From Alsobacter metallidurans (GTDB lineage Bacteria > Pseudomonadota > Alphaproteobacteria > Rhizobiales > Beijerinckiaceae), in assembly GCF_014636935.1 (NCBI RefSeq), contig NZ_BMES01000002.1:62001-126000 (forward strand): DNA of 64,000 nucleotides, given 5' to 3'. Of the stretch, positions 44,848-53,128 are shown piece after piece. The translations under genes and the position numbers were made by a program. Each line of letters begins with the position of its first letter. The first letter of the stretch is position 1. The notes below the pieces were generated by a model. That model was not told the DNA's origin, searched no databases, and saw only the letters and a list, made by a program, of their open reading frames with translations.

Positions 44848-45489
44848 GTGGCGGTGGACAACAACAGGAGACCCCTCGCAAGCCGGAACTCTGGCTGGGC
44901 CCGAGCCGTCGCGCGGCGCCTGAGCGCCGCATCCATTACCCCGAACCAGATCTCGGTCGCCAGCATCGCGATGGCGGCGGTCGCCGGCGCAGCGTTCAGC
45001 CTGACCGGCTTTGTCCAGCCGTGGCCGCGCGCCGGGTTGCTCTTGGTTGCGGCGCTGTTTTGCCAGTTCCGGCTCCTCTGCAACCTGTTCGACGGCATGG
45101 TGGCGATCGAGGGCGGCAAGCAGGCGCCCGACGGACCGTTCTGGAACGAATTTCCCGATCGGGTCGCCGACATCCTGATCCTGGTCGGCGCCGGCTACGG
45201 CGCCGGCGCTCCGGCCCTCGGTTGGGCTGCGGCCGCCATGGCGGTGCTCACCGCCTACACGCGCGAACTCGGCCGGGCCTGCGGGCTTCCGGCCGATTTC
45301 TCGGGTCCGATGGCCAAGCAGCACCGCATGGCGACAATCACGGCAGCCGCGATGCTTTCGCTGTTTGAGCCGCTCTGGCTCGGGCGGGGAGGGGTTCTGG
45401 TCGTCGCCCTGGGAGTGATCGCGGTTGGTGCGGCGATCACGGTCGCCAGGCGGGCCAACAACACCGTGCTGGCGCTTCGCGGGCGCTGA
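44848..45489 (+). CDS. CDP-alcohol phosphatidyltransferase family protein
   Basis: The 213-residue membrane protein has 'SITPNQISVASIAMAAVAG' (the usual 'tPN.lT..s' start) and an altered CDP-alcohol motif 'DGMVAIEGGKQAPDGPFWNEFPDRVAD'-type region at about residues 78-104. In the consensus D-G-x2-A-R-x8-G-x3-D-x3-D, the Arg is Ile and the third Asp is Asn, while the first two and last acidic positions are kept. The enzyme would join a CDP-activated lipid to an alcohol. The start is a GTG at 44848. It is the last gene of the operon. Confidence 0.85.
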   Translation: MAVDNNRRPLASRNSGWARAVARRLSAASITPNQISVASIAMAAVAGAAFSLTGFVQPWPRAGLLLVAALFCQFRLLCNLFDGMVAIEGGKQAPDGPFWNEFPDRVADILILVGAGYGAGAPALGWAAAAMAVLTAYTRELGRACGLPADFSGPMAKQHRMATITAAAMLSLFEPLWLGRGGVLVVALGVIAVGAAITVARRANNTVLALRGR

Positions 45490-45499
45490 CGGCCAGCTC

Positions 45500-45665
45500 G
45501 CTTCATACACCCTCGATCCCCTCATCCTGAGGAGCAGACCCGCTTGGGTCTGCGTCTCGAAGGACGAGGGACTCCAGCCTGCACGACGGATCAGCCTCCT
45601 GGACCCCCTCGTCCTTCGAGACACATCGCCAAGGGGCGATGTTCCTCAGGATGAGGGGTGTTGAG
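45500..45665. repeat. 165-bp palindromic repeat, copy 1
   Basis: Near-identical to the second copy at 45761-45925. Each copy is an imperfect inverted repeat: the outer words CCCTCATCCTGAGGA and TCCTCAGGATGAGGG and the inner words TCTCGAAGGACGAGG and CTCGTCCTTCGAGA pair across the centre. It belongs to a type of dispersed palindrome common in Rhizobiales intergenic regions. Differences between copies are a few single-base changes and indels. Confidence 0.85.
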
Positions 45666-45760
45666 GATTTGAATGACCGGGCAGGGGCGGCGATTGTCCG
45701 TGCTCAAAGAGCCAACACCGTGGTGCTCCAGCTTCGCAGCCAGCAGCTTACGGCTATCTA

Positions 45761-45925
45761 GCTTCATACACCTTCGATCCCCTCATCCTGAGGAGCAGAC
45801 CCGCTTGGGTCTGCGTCTCGAAGGACGAGGGACTCCAGCCTGCACGACGGCATCAGCCTTCTGGACCCCTCGTCCTTCGAGACACATCGCCAAGAGGCGA
45901 TGTTCCTCAGGATGAGGGTGTTGAG
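45761..45925. repeat. 165-bp palindromic repeat, copy 2
   Basis: Same orientation as copy 1, about 95 bases downstream of it. It starts GCTTCATACACCTTCGATC and ends GGATGAGGGTGTTGAG. The close tandem spacing suggests local duplication. No open frame of interest lies in or between the copies. Confidence 0.85.
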
Positions 45926-45944
45926 AAACGGTCAGGCTCTCACA

Positions 45945-45972
45945 AAAACGCCGCCCAGGAGGGCGGCGTTTT
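45945..45972. terminator. bidirectional rho-independent terminator
   Basis: The 12-base perfect stem AAAACGCCGCCC / GGGCGGCGTTTT with a four-base loop has A-run and T-run ends suited to both strands. It serves the rightward lipid operon and the leftward binding-protein gene that ends at 46020. The core is the same as in the stem at 10142-10170. Confidence 0.85.
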
Positions 45973-46019
45973 GCGTCGATGTCAGCCGTGCAGGCGCGCA
46001 GACGCCCGCCCGGACGATC

Positions 46020-47204
46020 TCACTTCTTCGTCTTGCTGCCGATTTCCTCGTCCCAGCGACGGAAGGCCACCACCATCTTGTCCGGCGTCAGCGGCAGCTC
46101 GATCGGGTTGTCGGCGATCAGCTTGGCGTATTCCGGCCGGCCGAACTCGCGGATCACGTCCTGGCTCTTTTGCGGCGCCAGCTCGAGGCCGACATTGCGG
46201 ACCGCCGGACCGGGATAGAGGTAGCCCTCGTCATACGCGAAGGCCTGGATCTTGGGCTGCAGGATGAAGTTCATCATGTCCAGCAGCACCGCGAAGCGGT
46301 CGGCCGGCACGCCCTTCGGCACCGTCATGAAGAACGCGTCCGACACCCAGTGGAAGCCCTTCAGCGTCGCGATGGCGGCGGATTTCGGCACGATCCCGAG
46401 CGCACGCGGATTGATGTCCCACCCGGTGGTCGAGATGATGATGTCGCGCGAGCCCTCGCCGAACTCCTTCATGGTCGCGCCGGTGCCGGTCGGATAGTAC
46501 TCGACGTACTTGTTGAGCTCCTTGAGGTAGGCCCAGGTCTTCTCCCAGCCGTTCACCGGGTCGGCCGGGTCCTTGTCGCCCAAGAGGTAGGGCAGGCCCA
46601 TCATGAAGGTGCGGCCCGGGCCCGAATTGGCCGGCCGCGCATACATGAAGCGGTTGGGATTGGCCTTCGCCCATTCCAGCAGTTCCTCGGCCGAGCCCGG
46701 CGGCTTGGCGACGCGCTCGGGCGCGTATTCGAGCAGCGGGCCGGACGGGTAGTAGGCGCACACGACCGCAAAGCCCTGGCCCTGCGCCTTGAACAGCCGC
46801 AGCGCGGCGGGCTCGTAATTCGCTTCGATGCCCGGGAACGACGCCTCGTGCTCCGGAAACAGTTTGGTCCAGAGGCCTTGGTCGAGGCCGGCCGCGAGCC
46901 CGTCGCTGCCGGTCAGGATCAGGTCGAGATCGCTCTTGCCGGCGTTCTGCTGCGCCTTGATCTTGGCTGCGAGCTCGGGCGCAGGGGCCTTCACATAGGT
47001 GATGCGCGAAACGACCTCGGGCTTCGCGGCCTTGTAGGCGTCGAACCCCGGCTGCAGCAGCGCGAGCGCGCCGCCAACGTCCATGATGGTGATCGCCACC
47101 GGCGATGTCGGCAGCGCCGGCCCGGCCGCCCGCGCGCCGGTGGCGAGCAGCGCCGAACCCGCGATGCCTCCAAGGACGTCGCGCCGTGAAAATGGCCCCT
47201 GCAT
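46020..47204 (-). CDS. exported ABC solute-binding protein (family 1 / polyamine-type)
   Basis: The 394-residue protein has a twin-arginine signal ('FSRRDVLGGIAGSALLATGARA'), so Tat export is likely. The mature part has the periplasmic-binding fold of extracellular solute-binding family 1: 'ITIMDVGGALALLQPGFDAY', 'AGKSDLDLILTGSDGLAAGL', 'GQGFAVVCAYYPSGPLLEYAP', 'WAKANPNRFMYARPANSGPG' and 'GSRDIIISTTGWDINPRAL'. It is the third gene after nagB and nagA, 54 bases downstream. No permease or ATPase genes follow. An amino-sugar or polyol ligand is suggested by context only. Confidence 0.85.
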   Translation of the reverse strand: MQGPFSRRDVLGGIAGSALLATGARAAGPALPTSPVAITIMDVGGALALLQPGFDAYKAAKPEVVSRITYVKAPAPELAAKIKAQQNAGKSDLDLILTGSDGLAAGLDQGLWTKLFPEHEASFPGIEANYEPAALRLFKAQGQGFAVVCAYYPSGPLLEYAPERVAKPPGSAEELLEWAKANPNRFMYARPANSGPGRTFMMGLPYLLGDKDPADPVNGWEKTWAYLKELNKYVEYYPTGTGATMKEFGEGSRDIIISTTGWDINPRALGIVPKSAAIATLKGFHWVSDAFFMTVPKGVPADRFAVLLDMMNFILQPKIQAFAYDEGYLYPGPAVRNVGLELAPQKSQDVIREFGRPEYAKLIADNPIELPLTPDKMVVAFRRWDEEIGSKTKK

Positions 47205-47258
47205 GATGGTGATCCCTCCCGTTAAGATTGGCAGTGTGTGGCAGTCCCAGGCCGTGAT

Positions 47259-48278
47259 CTAGCCCCCGACCACGACCGATCCGTTCAACCGAACCTCGTC
47301 GACCGCGAGCGTCGGCGACCATGTCACTTCGCTTGGCGGCTCCACGACGCCATGTCGGCGCATCGCCGGCGCGAGCAGCGTGCGCGGATGGGTCGACGCC
47401 ATCGCGACCGCCTGCTCGGGCGTCGCCAACCCCCAGCGCACGACATTGCGGACGGCGCCGTCGAGCGTCAGGCAGGAGCCCGCCAGATAAGGCGTGCCAG
47501 GCTGGCTCACGCGGCCGTCAGCTGTTTTTTCCACCGTCATGCCAGCGAAGGGGTAGAGCCCGGGTGGCGAGGCCGCGGCCGCAACCGCGTCCGTGACCAG
47601 GATGGAGCGCTCTAGCCCCTTGGCGCGCAGCATGACCTTCAGGGCCGCGGGCGCGAGGTGCACGCCGTCGGCGATGAAATCCGCCCAGAGCCGGTCCTCG
47701 GCCAGTTGCGCCACGATGGGGTTGTCGAACTTGTGCTGCTGGTGGGCGACGCCGTTGCCCAGATGCGTGGACAGCGTGGCGCCGGCCTCGGCCGCCTGCG
47801 CGACCTCGGCGGCCGTGGCGTTGCTGTGCCCGATCGCGACCACGATCCCGGCGTCGCAGGCCCAGCGCGTGAAAGCGTTGTCGGGGTCGCGCTCCGGCGC
47901 GACCGTCACGAGCAGGATGGGGCGGCTCAGGCTGGCCTGCAGCGACTGGACCAGAGTGGGGTCTGGCGGCGTCATCGCGGCGGCCGGGTGACAACCCTTG
48001 TAGCCGTCCGCCGGGTTCAGGAAGGGGCCCTCGAGATGGTAGCCGAGCGCCATCGCGGGCCCGAGCCGGCTCCTCGCAACGGCGGCGTCCAGCGCGGCGA
48101 AGCGCTCCGCGAGTTCGTGAGGATGCGCCGTGATGATGGTGGGCAGGCACGCGGTGACGCCGGTGGCCAGCATGGCCTCCAGCGCATGGTCCAGCGCCTC
48201 CGGGGTGAGCGCGGCGTCGTTGAAGTCGACGCCCGCGAAACCGTTCACCTGGATGTCGAGGAGCCCTTGCGAGCGCAT
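47259..48278 (-). CDS. nagA: N-acetylglucosamine-6-phosphate deacetylase
   Basis: The 339-residue protein has the NagA motifs 'DIQVNGFAGVDFND', 'YHLEGPFLNPADGYKGCHP', 'AIGHSNAT', 'STHLGNG', 'IADGVHLAP' and 'LVTDAVAA'. It hydrolyses GlcNAc-6-P to GlcN-6-P and acetate. It lacks the usual 40-50 N-terminal residues that build the small beta domain, and begins at the barrel; the nagB stop two bases upstream leaves no room for a longer start. Whether it is complete and stable is uncertain. The product feeds NagB. Confidence 0.9.
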   Translation of the reverse strand: MRSQGLLDIQVNGFAGVDFNDAALTPEALDHALEAMLATGVTACLPTIITAHPHELAERFAALDAAVARSRLGPAMALGYHLEGPFLNPADGYKGCHPAAAMTPPDPTLVQSLQASLSRPILLVTVAPERDPDNAFTRWACDAGIVVAIGHSNATAAEVAQAAEAGATLSTHLGNGVAHQQHKFDNPIVAQLAEDRLWADFIADGVHLAPAALKVMLRAKGLERSILVTDAVAAAASPPGLYPFAGMTVEKTADGRVSQPGTPYLAGSCLTLDGAVRNVVRWGLATPEQAVAMASTHPRTLLAPAMRRHGVVEPPSEVTWSPTLAVDEVRLNGSVVVGG

Positions 48279-48280
48279 GG

Positions 48281-49042
48281 TCAGGCTCGCCGCGGCGGGA
48301 ACCCGGACGAGAGCTCGGCCGCGGCGGGAGGGTCAAGATACGCAACCGTATCGGGGTGGCGCTGCAGGATGGAGGCCGGCACATCCGGCGTGACCGGGCC
48401 CTCCAGCGCGCCGCGCACGGCCGCGGCCTTGCGCGCGTCCAGCACGGTCAGGACGATGAGGCGGCTCTTGAGGATCTGCCGGATGCTCATCGACACCGCC
48501 TGCGGGGGCACGTCCTCCAGCGTCGGGAACCAGCCCTCGCCGAATTGCTGGCGGCGGCAGGCCTCGTCCAGATCCACCACGATATAGGGCTGCTCGGTCT
48601 CGAAATCGGCGGGCGGGTCGTTGAACGCGAGGTGGCCGTTCTCGCCGATGCCCGCGAAGCACACGTCGATCGGCGCGGCGGCGACCAGCCCGGCCAGCCG
48701 CGCCAACTCGGCCTCGATCGCAGGCGACTCGCCGTCGACGAAGTGGAACGCCCCCAGCGTCGGCAGCCGCCCGGTGAAGCGCTCGCGCAGGTAGCCGCGG
48801 AAGCTCGCGGGGTGGCTCTCCGGCAGTCCGATATACTCGTCGAGGTGGAAGCCCGTCACCTTCGCCCAGTCGATGTCCGGCTCGCGCACCAGCGCATCCA
48901 GCATCTCGAACTGGCTTGCGCCGGTGGCCACGATCACGCGGGCCTCGCCGCGATCGCGGATCGCGGCCCGGATGGCCGCGGCGCCGGTGCGCGCGGCCTC
49001 TTGCCCCGCGAGAAGCTTGGATGGGGCGATATAGACTTTCAA
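48281..49042 (-). CDS. nagB: glucosamine-6-phosphate deaminase
   Basis: The 253-residue protein has the NagB fold and motifs: '[16 protein letters not shown]', '[13 protein letters not shown]' (catalytic Asp), '[10 protein letters not shown]', '[19 protein letters not shown]' (His of the ring-opening) and '[14 protein letters not shown]'. It converts GlcN-6-P to fructose-6-P and ammonia. The start is a TTG at 49042, preceded by AAGGGAG; the frame is open to 49114. It is the first gene of nagB-nagA-binding protein and is divergent from the HWE kinase. Confidence 0.9.
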   Translation of the reverse strand: MKVYIAPSKLLAGQEAARTGAAAIRAAIRDRGEARVIVATGASQFEMLDALVREPDIDWAKVTGFHLDEYIGLPESHPASFRGYLRERFTGRLPTLGAFHFVDGESPAIEAELARLAGLVAAAPIDVCFAGIGENGHLAFNDPPADFETEQPYIVVDLDEACRRQQFGEGWFPTLEDVPPQAVSMSIRQILKSRLIVLTVLDARKAAAVRGALEGPVTPDVPASILQRHPDTVAYLDPPAAAELSSGFPPRRA

Positions 49043-49320
49043 ACGACGGCTCCCTTCGGAAAGGAGCCATGACGGCTCGTTTGAACCCGTCCTGTCAACC
49101 GCGCCGCCGCGCATGGCCCCCCTGCGGCGGCTGCCTCCTTTTGCGCCACGACCAGGCCGTGTTGGGGGCGCAATTGCATCGTGAAGATGTTAAACGACTA
49201 ATCGGAAAAATTGTGGTCGTGGACGGCGCCCCTCGCGCCGCGCCCGCTGCGTCATCTTCAAGGAAGCGTCGCAGCCCCGCTCAGAGGCCGCGCGTCGGTT
49301 TGTCCGCCAGGAGACGGTTT

Positions 49321-51591
49321 TTGAACGACAGGGCGGAAGACCCTTTCAACAAGGCGGCGAGGCTCGCCGCGTTGCGCCGGTACGGCATCCTGGACACCCC
49401 TCCCGAAGAAGCCTTCGCGAGCGTCTGCCAGGTTGCGTCGCGGGTGTGCGACGCACCGATCGCGGTCGTGAACCTGATCGACGATGAGCGCCAGTTCTTC
49501 AAGGCCGAGATCGGCCTTGGCGTGCGCGAGACGCCCGTCGACGTTTCCATTTGCGCCCACGCGATCCTGCAGCGCGACCTTTTCGTCGTGCCGGACACGA
49601 CCAGGGATCCGCGCTTCGCCTGCAACCCCCTCGTCACCGGCAACCCGCACCTGCGGTTCTACGCCGGCGCCCTTCTGGAAACGCCCGAGGGCGTGGCGAT
49701 CGGCACCATGTGCGTGCTGGACTACAAGCCGAGGCCTGCGGGGTTAACGGCCGAGCAGGCCGAGGTGCTTCGCGCCCTGGCCCGGCAGGTCATGAGCCTT
49801 CTCGAGCAGCGCCGCCTGATCGCCTCGCTGGCGGAGCGCGAGGCCGAGCTGGAGCGCCTGCACCGGATCGCCCGCATCGGCGCACTCCATGTGGACCTGC
49901 GCGACGGCTTCAAGAACCAGCGGTCGCCCGAGTACCTTCAGATCCACGGGCTGCGCCCCGAAGATGCGGACGAGAGCCACGCTGATTGGGTGCGACGCAT
50001 TCATCCGGATGATCGCGCCCAGGTCGAGCAGGCCTTTGTCGACGCGGTTCGCGGCCAGAACACCGAATACGAAGCCGAATATCGCATCATCCGACCCAGC
50101 GATGGCGAGGTTCGTTGGATCGCGGCGAGCGCCACCATCGAGCGGGACGCGAATGGCCGGGCTCAGCGCCTTGTCGGCGTCCACCGCGACGTGACGGATC
50201 GCAAGCAGGCGGAAACCGCGAACGCGCAGCTCGCCGCGATCGTGTCTTCGTCCGTGCATGCGATCTTCAGCATCTCGGCGACCGAACGGCGGATTCAGAC
50301 CTGGAACCAGTCGGCCACCGACCTCTTCGGCTACACGGCCGCGGAGGCGATCGGCGCGCCCGTGAGCCTGCTTGTTCCGGATGACGGCCTCACGGCGTCC
50401 GAGAACGAAACCGGCGTGTTCGACCTGGCGATGCGGCACGGGCACATTGACCTGGAGACCGTGCGCCGGCGCAAGGACGGCAGCCTCGTGGAGGTGGCGG
50501 CCAGCGCGGTTCGGATGCAAGGCGCCGATGGGCGGGTGCTCGGCGTCTCGGTGATCTTCCGCGACATTACCCTGCAAAAAGAGCAGGAGCGCGCCTTGCG
50601 GGCCAGCGAGGAGCGCCTGCACCTCGCGCTTGACGCATCCGAGAGGATCGGCACCTGCGTGTGGGAGATCCAGGCTGATCGCGTGGTCGCGGACGCCCGT
50701 TTTTCCCGCTTCTTCGGCGTCGAGGAGGCGCAAGGGGCCGCCGGGATCCCGACCCAGGCCGTGTTCGACGCCATCCACGACGAGGACCGGGCGCGGGTGA
50801 TGCGCGAACTCGCGGCGGCCGTCGAAAAAGCCTCGAGCTACGAAACCGAATACCGGGTGACCCAGAAGGACGGAAGCGTGCGCTGGGTCGCGGCCCGCGG
50901 CCGCTGCCAGCCCGACGCCTCCGGACGGGCCATGCGCTGTCCCGGAACGGTGGTAGACATCACGGACCGCAAGCAGGCCGAGGAAGCCCGCGAGCTGCTG
51001 ACGCGCGAGCTGAGCCACCGGATCAAGAACATCTTCACGGTGGTGAACGGCCTCGTCACGCTTTCGTCGCGTGGCCGTCCCGAGGCGCAGAACTTCGCCG
51101 CGGGCCTGCGGGACCGGCTCTTCGCACTCGCCCAGGCCCACGAGTATGTTCGGCCTCACAGCCCGGAAAGCGCCTCCACGATCGGCGGCGAGACGATGTT
51201 CGGCCTGCTCCGTCTCCTGTTCGCGCCTTACCTCCAGGAGGGGCACGCCCGCGTGGAGATCCACGGCGACGACGTCGCGATCAACGAGAAGAGCGCGACG
51301 GCGCTCGCGTTGATCCTGCACGAGCAGGCCACCAACGCCATGAAATATGGCTGCCTCAGCGTCGAGACCGGGCGCGTTCTCGTCACGGGGAGGATCCAGG
51401 ACGGCGTTTACCGGCTCACCTGGCGGGAGGTCGGCGGTCCCCCGGTCGCAGGCGCGCCCCAGCACACGGGCTTCGGCACCGTCCTGGCCGCACGCAGCGC
51501 CGCCGGCCAACTCGGCGGCGAGCTGCGTCACGACTGGGCCAGCGACGGGCTCGAGGTGGTTTTCTCCGCGCCGATCGCCAATCTCGGCTGA
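49321..51591 (+). CDS. GAF-PAS-PAS-PAS HWE-family sensor histidine kinase
   Basis: About 756 residues, soluble. Domains in order are a GAF domain (about 15-165; starts 'NKAARLAALRRYGILDTPPEEAF'-type), three PAS domains (about 185-305, 310-430, 435-555, each ending 'D.TDRK' or 'DITLQK') and an HWE kinase domain. The phosphoacceptor His is in 'RELSHRIKNIFTVVNGL', the N-box is 'LILHEQATNAMKYG' and 'LTWREVGGPP' gives the W-x-E. The preferred start is a TTG at 49321 with AGGAG seven bases upstream; the frame is open from 48916, partly over nagB. No response regulator lies nearby. Soluble multi-PAS HWE kinases often sense light, redox or small ligands. Confidence 0.9.
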   Translation: MNDRAEDPFNKAARLAALRRYGILDTPPEEAFASVCQVASRVCDAPIAVVNLIDDERQFFKAEIGLGVRETPVDVSICAHAILQRDLFVVPDTTRDPRFACNPLVTGNPHLRFYAGALLETPEGVAIGTMCVLDYKPRPAGLTAEQAEVLRALARQVMSLLEQRRLIASLAEREAELERLHRIARIGALHVDLRDGFKNQRSPEYLQIHGLRPEDADESHADWVRRIHPDDRAQVEQAFVDAVRGQNTEYEAEYRIIRPSDGEVRWIAASATIERDANGRAQRLVGVHRDVTDRKQAETANAQLAAIVSSSVHAIFSISATERRIQTWNQSATDLFGYTAAEAIGAPVSLLVPDDGLTASENETGVFDLAMRHGHIDLETVRRRKDGSLVEVAASAVRMQGADGRVLGVSVIFRDITLQKEQERALRASEERLHLALDASERIGTCVWEIQADRVVADARFSRFFGVEEAQGAAGIPTQAVFDAIHDEDRARVMRELAAAVEKASSYETEYRVTQKDGSVRWVAARGRCQPDASGRAMRCPGTVVDITDRKQAEEARELLTRELSHRIKNIFTVVNGLVTLSSRGRPEAQNFAAGLRDRLFALAQAHEYVRPHSPESASTIGGETMFGLLRLLFAPYLQEGHARVEIHGDDVAINEKSATALALILHEQATNAMKYGCLSVETGRVLVTGRIQDGVYRLTWREVGGPPVAGAPQHTGFGTVLAARSAAGQLGGELRHDWASDGLEVVFSAPIANLG

Positions 51592-51596
51592 AGGCG

Positions 51597-52268
51597 CTAC
51601 CGCGCCCCCGACGCCCGCGGATTGACCTGGAAGAACTCGATGTCGCTCGCCTCGCCGGCGCGCGGCGCGATCGTCTGTCGCGGCGCGGGCCGGGGTCGGA
51701 CGGCCCGCGCGGGCTTGCCGTTTTGCGCGCCGGGCGCCGCCGCGGCGGCGTTCGCGGGCGGAGCAGCCGGTCGATCCAGGCGGCCGAGGCGGACTGTCAC
51801 CGACACGATCTTCTGCCTGACCGGGTCGTAGGAGCACTCATAGCTCACCCGCACCCATTCCTTTTGCGGGCTCTGGAAGCGGATGGAGTCGCCCCTGTAG
51901 CGGATGGCCGGGTGCTCGGCGTCCGGTGTGTCGCCTTGCTGGAAGATGCCGCCGAAAGGCCTGTGCAGCCAATCGAAGTCTATTGGCGCCTGCGCCTCGA
52001 TCTGGGGCGCGCAGGCCTGGGCCGCCCTGTCGTTGAAGGCTCGCACGCAAGTGGCGTCGCAATCCGGGCGGGCGGGGGAGGGGCCTGTGGAAGCGGCGGG
52101 CGGAGACGCGGGAGCAGGAGCAGGAGCCGGAGGCGTCTGGGCGAGCGCCGCGCCCGACGCTGACGCCCAGACCCACGCGAAAACGGAAACAAACGCGAGC
52201 CGGCGGCTGGGCCGGACAGTGTGAGGCGAGCGCATCGGCGGAGGTCCCTGGAGTTTCGCAGCCGTCAT
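51597..52268 (-). CDS. exported protein of unknown function
   Basis: The product is about 223 residues with a signal peptide ('FVSVFAWVWASASGAALAQ') and a Pro/Ala-rich stretch after it. A conserved-looking middle has two Cys pairs ('DCDATCVRAF', 'QACAPQ') and 'FDWLHRPFGGIFQQG', 'EHPAIRYRGDSIRFQSPQKEWVR' and 'YECSYDPVRQKIVSVTVRLGR'. The tail is again Ala/Pro/Arg-rich. The ATG at 52268 overlaps the upstream gene's stop as ATGA; an ATG at 52235 is an alternative. The 'YRGDSIRF.S...W.r..Y.C.YD....V..v' core looks like a periplasmic domain with a disulphide. No family is recognised. Confidence 0.7.
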   Translation of the reverse strand: MTAAKLQGPPPMRSPHTVRPSRRLAFVSVFAWVWASASGAALAQTPPAPAPAPASPPAASTGPSPARPDCDATCVRAFNDRAAQACAPQIEAQAPIDFDWLHRPFGGIFQQGDTPDAEHPAIRYRGDSIRFQSPQKEWVRVSYECSYDPVRQKIVSVTVRLGRLDRPAAPPANAAAAAPGAQNGKPARAVRPRPAPRQTIAPRAGEASDIEFFQVNPRASGAR

Positions 52269-52723
52269 GGCGGCTCTGACAGCGGGCGGAGCGGCGATTT
52301 GACCTGGTCGACCCTGACGCCGTCCCGGCGCGCGCCCGCATGTGCGCCGTCCTGCGTCTTCTCGCGGTGGGCCTGGCTTGGTCGCCCGCTTTCCGGCCCG
52401 GCGGCCTTGAGCAGCGCGTCCGGTATGCGGCCGGGTGCGACGGGTTGTTCGGAGGTCGGCTGAAGCCGCTGGTCCTCTGCCCGGTCGAGGCAGTCGCGCA
52501 GCGCAAGCGGCTCGGTCAGACGCGTGCAGTCATGCGCCGTGCCGGGCTTGGCCTGGGCGAGAACGATCGCGCCAGGAACCGGTCCAAGACCTTGTGCGGA
52601 CGCGGGTGGGCAGTGCTGGAAGCCGAACGCCGCGAGGGCGAGACAAAGATGCGAGGCGCGGCGCAGCACGAAGGTCCTCCCGGAAACTGGGCGCAGCCTA
52701 TGAATGAAGGCGTTAAGCCGCAA
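52265..52723 (-). CDS. small exported protein of unknown function
   Basis: The product is 152 residues with a long N-terminus leading into a signal sequence ('LCLALAAFGFQHCPPASAQ'). The mature part is polar with two Cys ('AHDCTRLTEPLALRDCLDRAED') and a Pro/Arg-rich tail. The pattern 'D-C-x..L..C' resembles small periplasmic proteins of unknown role. It is translationally coupled to the downstream exported protein (ATGA at 52268). The start is uncertain; the upstream AT-rich leader holds its promoter. Confidence 0.6.
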   Translation of the reverse strand: MRLNAFIHRLRPVSGRTFVLRRASHLCLALAAFGFQHCPPASAQGLGPVPGAIVLAQAKPGTAHDCTRLTEPLALRDCLDRAEDQRLQPTSEQPVAPGRIPDALLKAAGPESGRPSQAHREKTQDGAHAGARRDGVRVDQVKSPLRPLSEPP

Positions 52724-53128
52724 GAGCCAAGTCTTTCAAGTCCTAACCAAGCGAACGTACTCAAAGTCGATTCGGGAATGCTGCAGCGCACAACAGAAAT
52801 ACTGTCTATATGGTAAAAATGCAGAAAAGACGACATTAATCAATTAAAGCGGGTTGGGACGGACAACGCTTATCGAAAACTGTAGACAATTTTCTTTGCC
52901 AGTCATGACAATTGCAAACGACGAACAATTTCTAGTCATTCGCGGTAGTTCGAACGTATTAGATGTTAAAAATAGCCTAACAAAACGTATTGCCAGACAA
53001 ATCCAACTCTCCTAGCGTCATTAAGTTGCCGTTAAATTCATCCGTTGGGCTCAGGGCTGCGGGGAAGGCGCGCAACAAGAGAACGACGCGTCACGCGTCG
53101 CGTTGGTGATCAGGGAAGGGTTAGTCCT
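52724..53128. other. AT-rich leader and promoter region of the curli operon
   Basis: This 405-base region separates two divergent transcripts. From about 52740 to 53040 it is much richer in A/T than any other part of the window, with runs such as TTAAAAATAG and GTTAAATTC. This suggests an extended regulatory region for csgA. A nucleoid-protein target and several promoters are plausible, but I could not place a specific sigma-factor box. Confidence 0.6.

Noticed and set aside
45500-45925. CRISPR-like array
   Set aside because: Only two long copies, each itself palindromic, with no short regular spacers and no cas genes.
52340-52816. Forward 158-codon frame opposite the small exported protein
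   Set aside because: No signal or domain, and it conflicts with the ATGA-coupled minus-strand pair.
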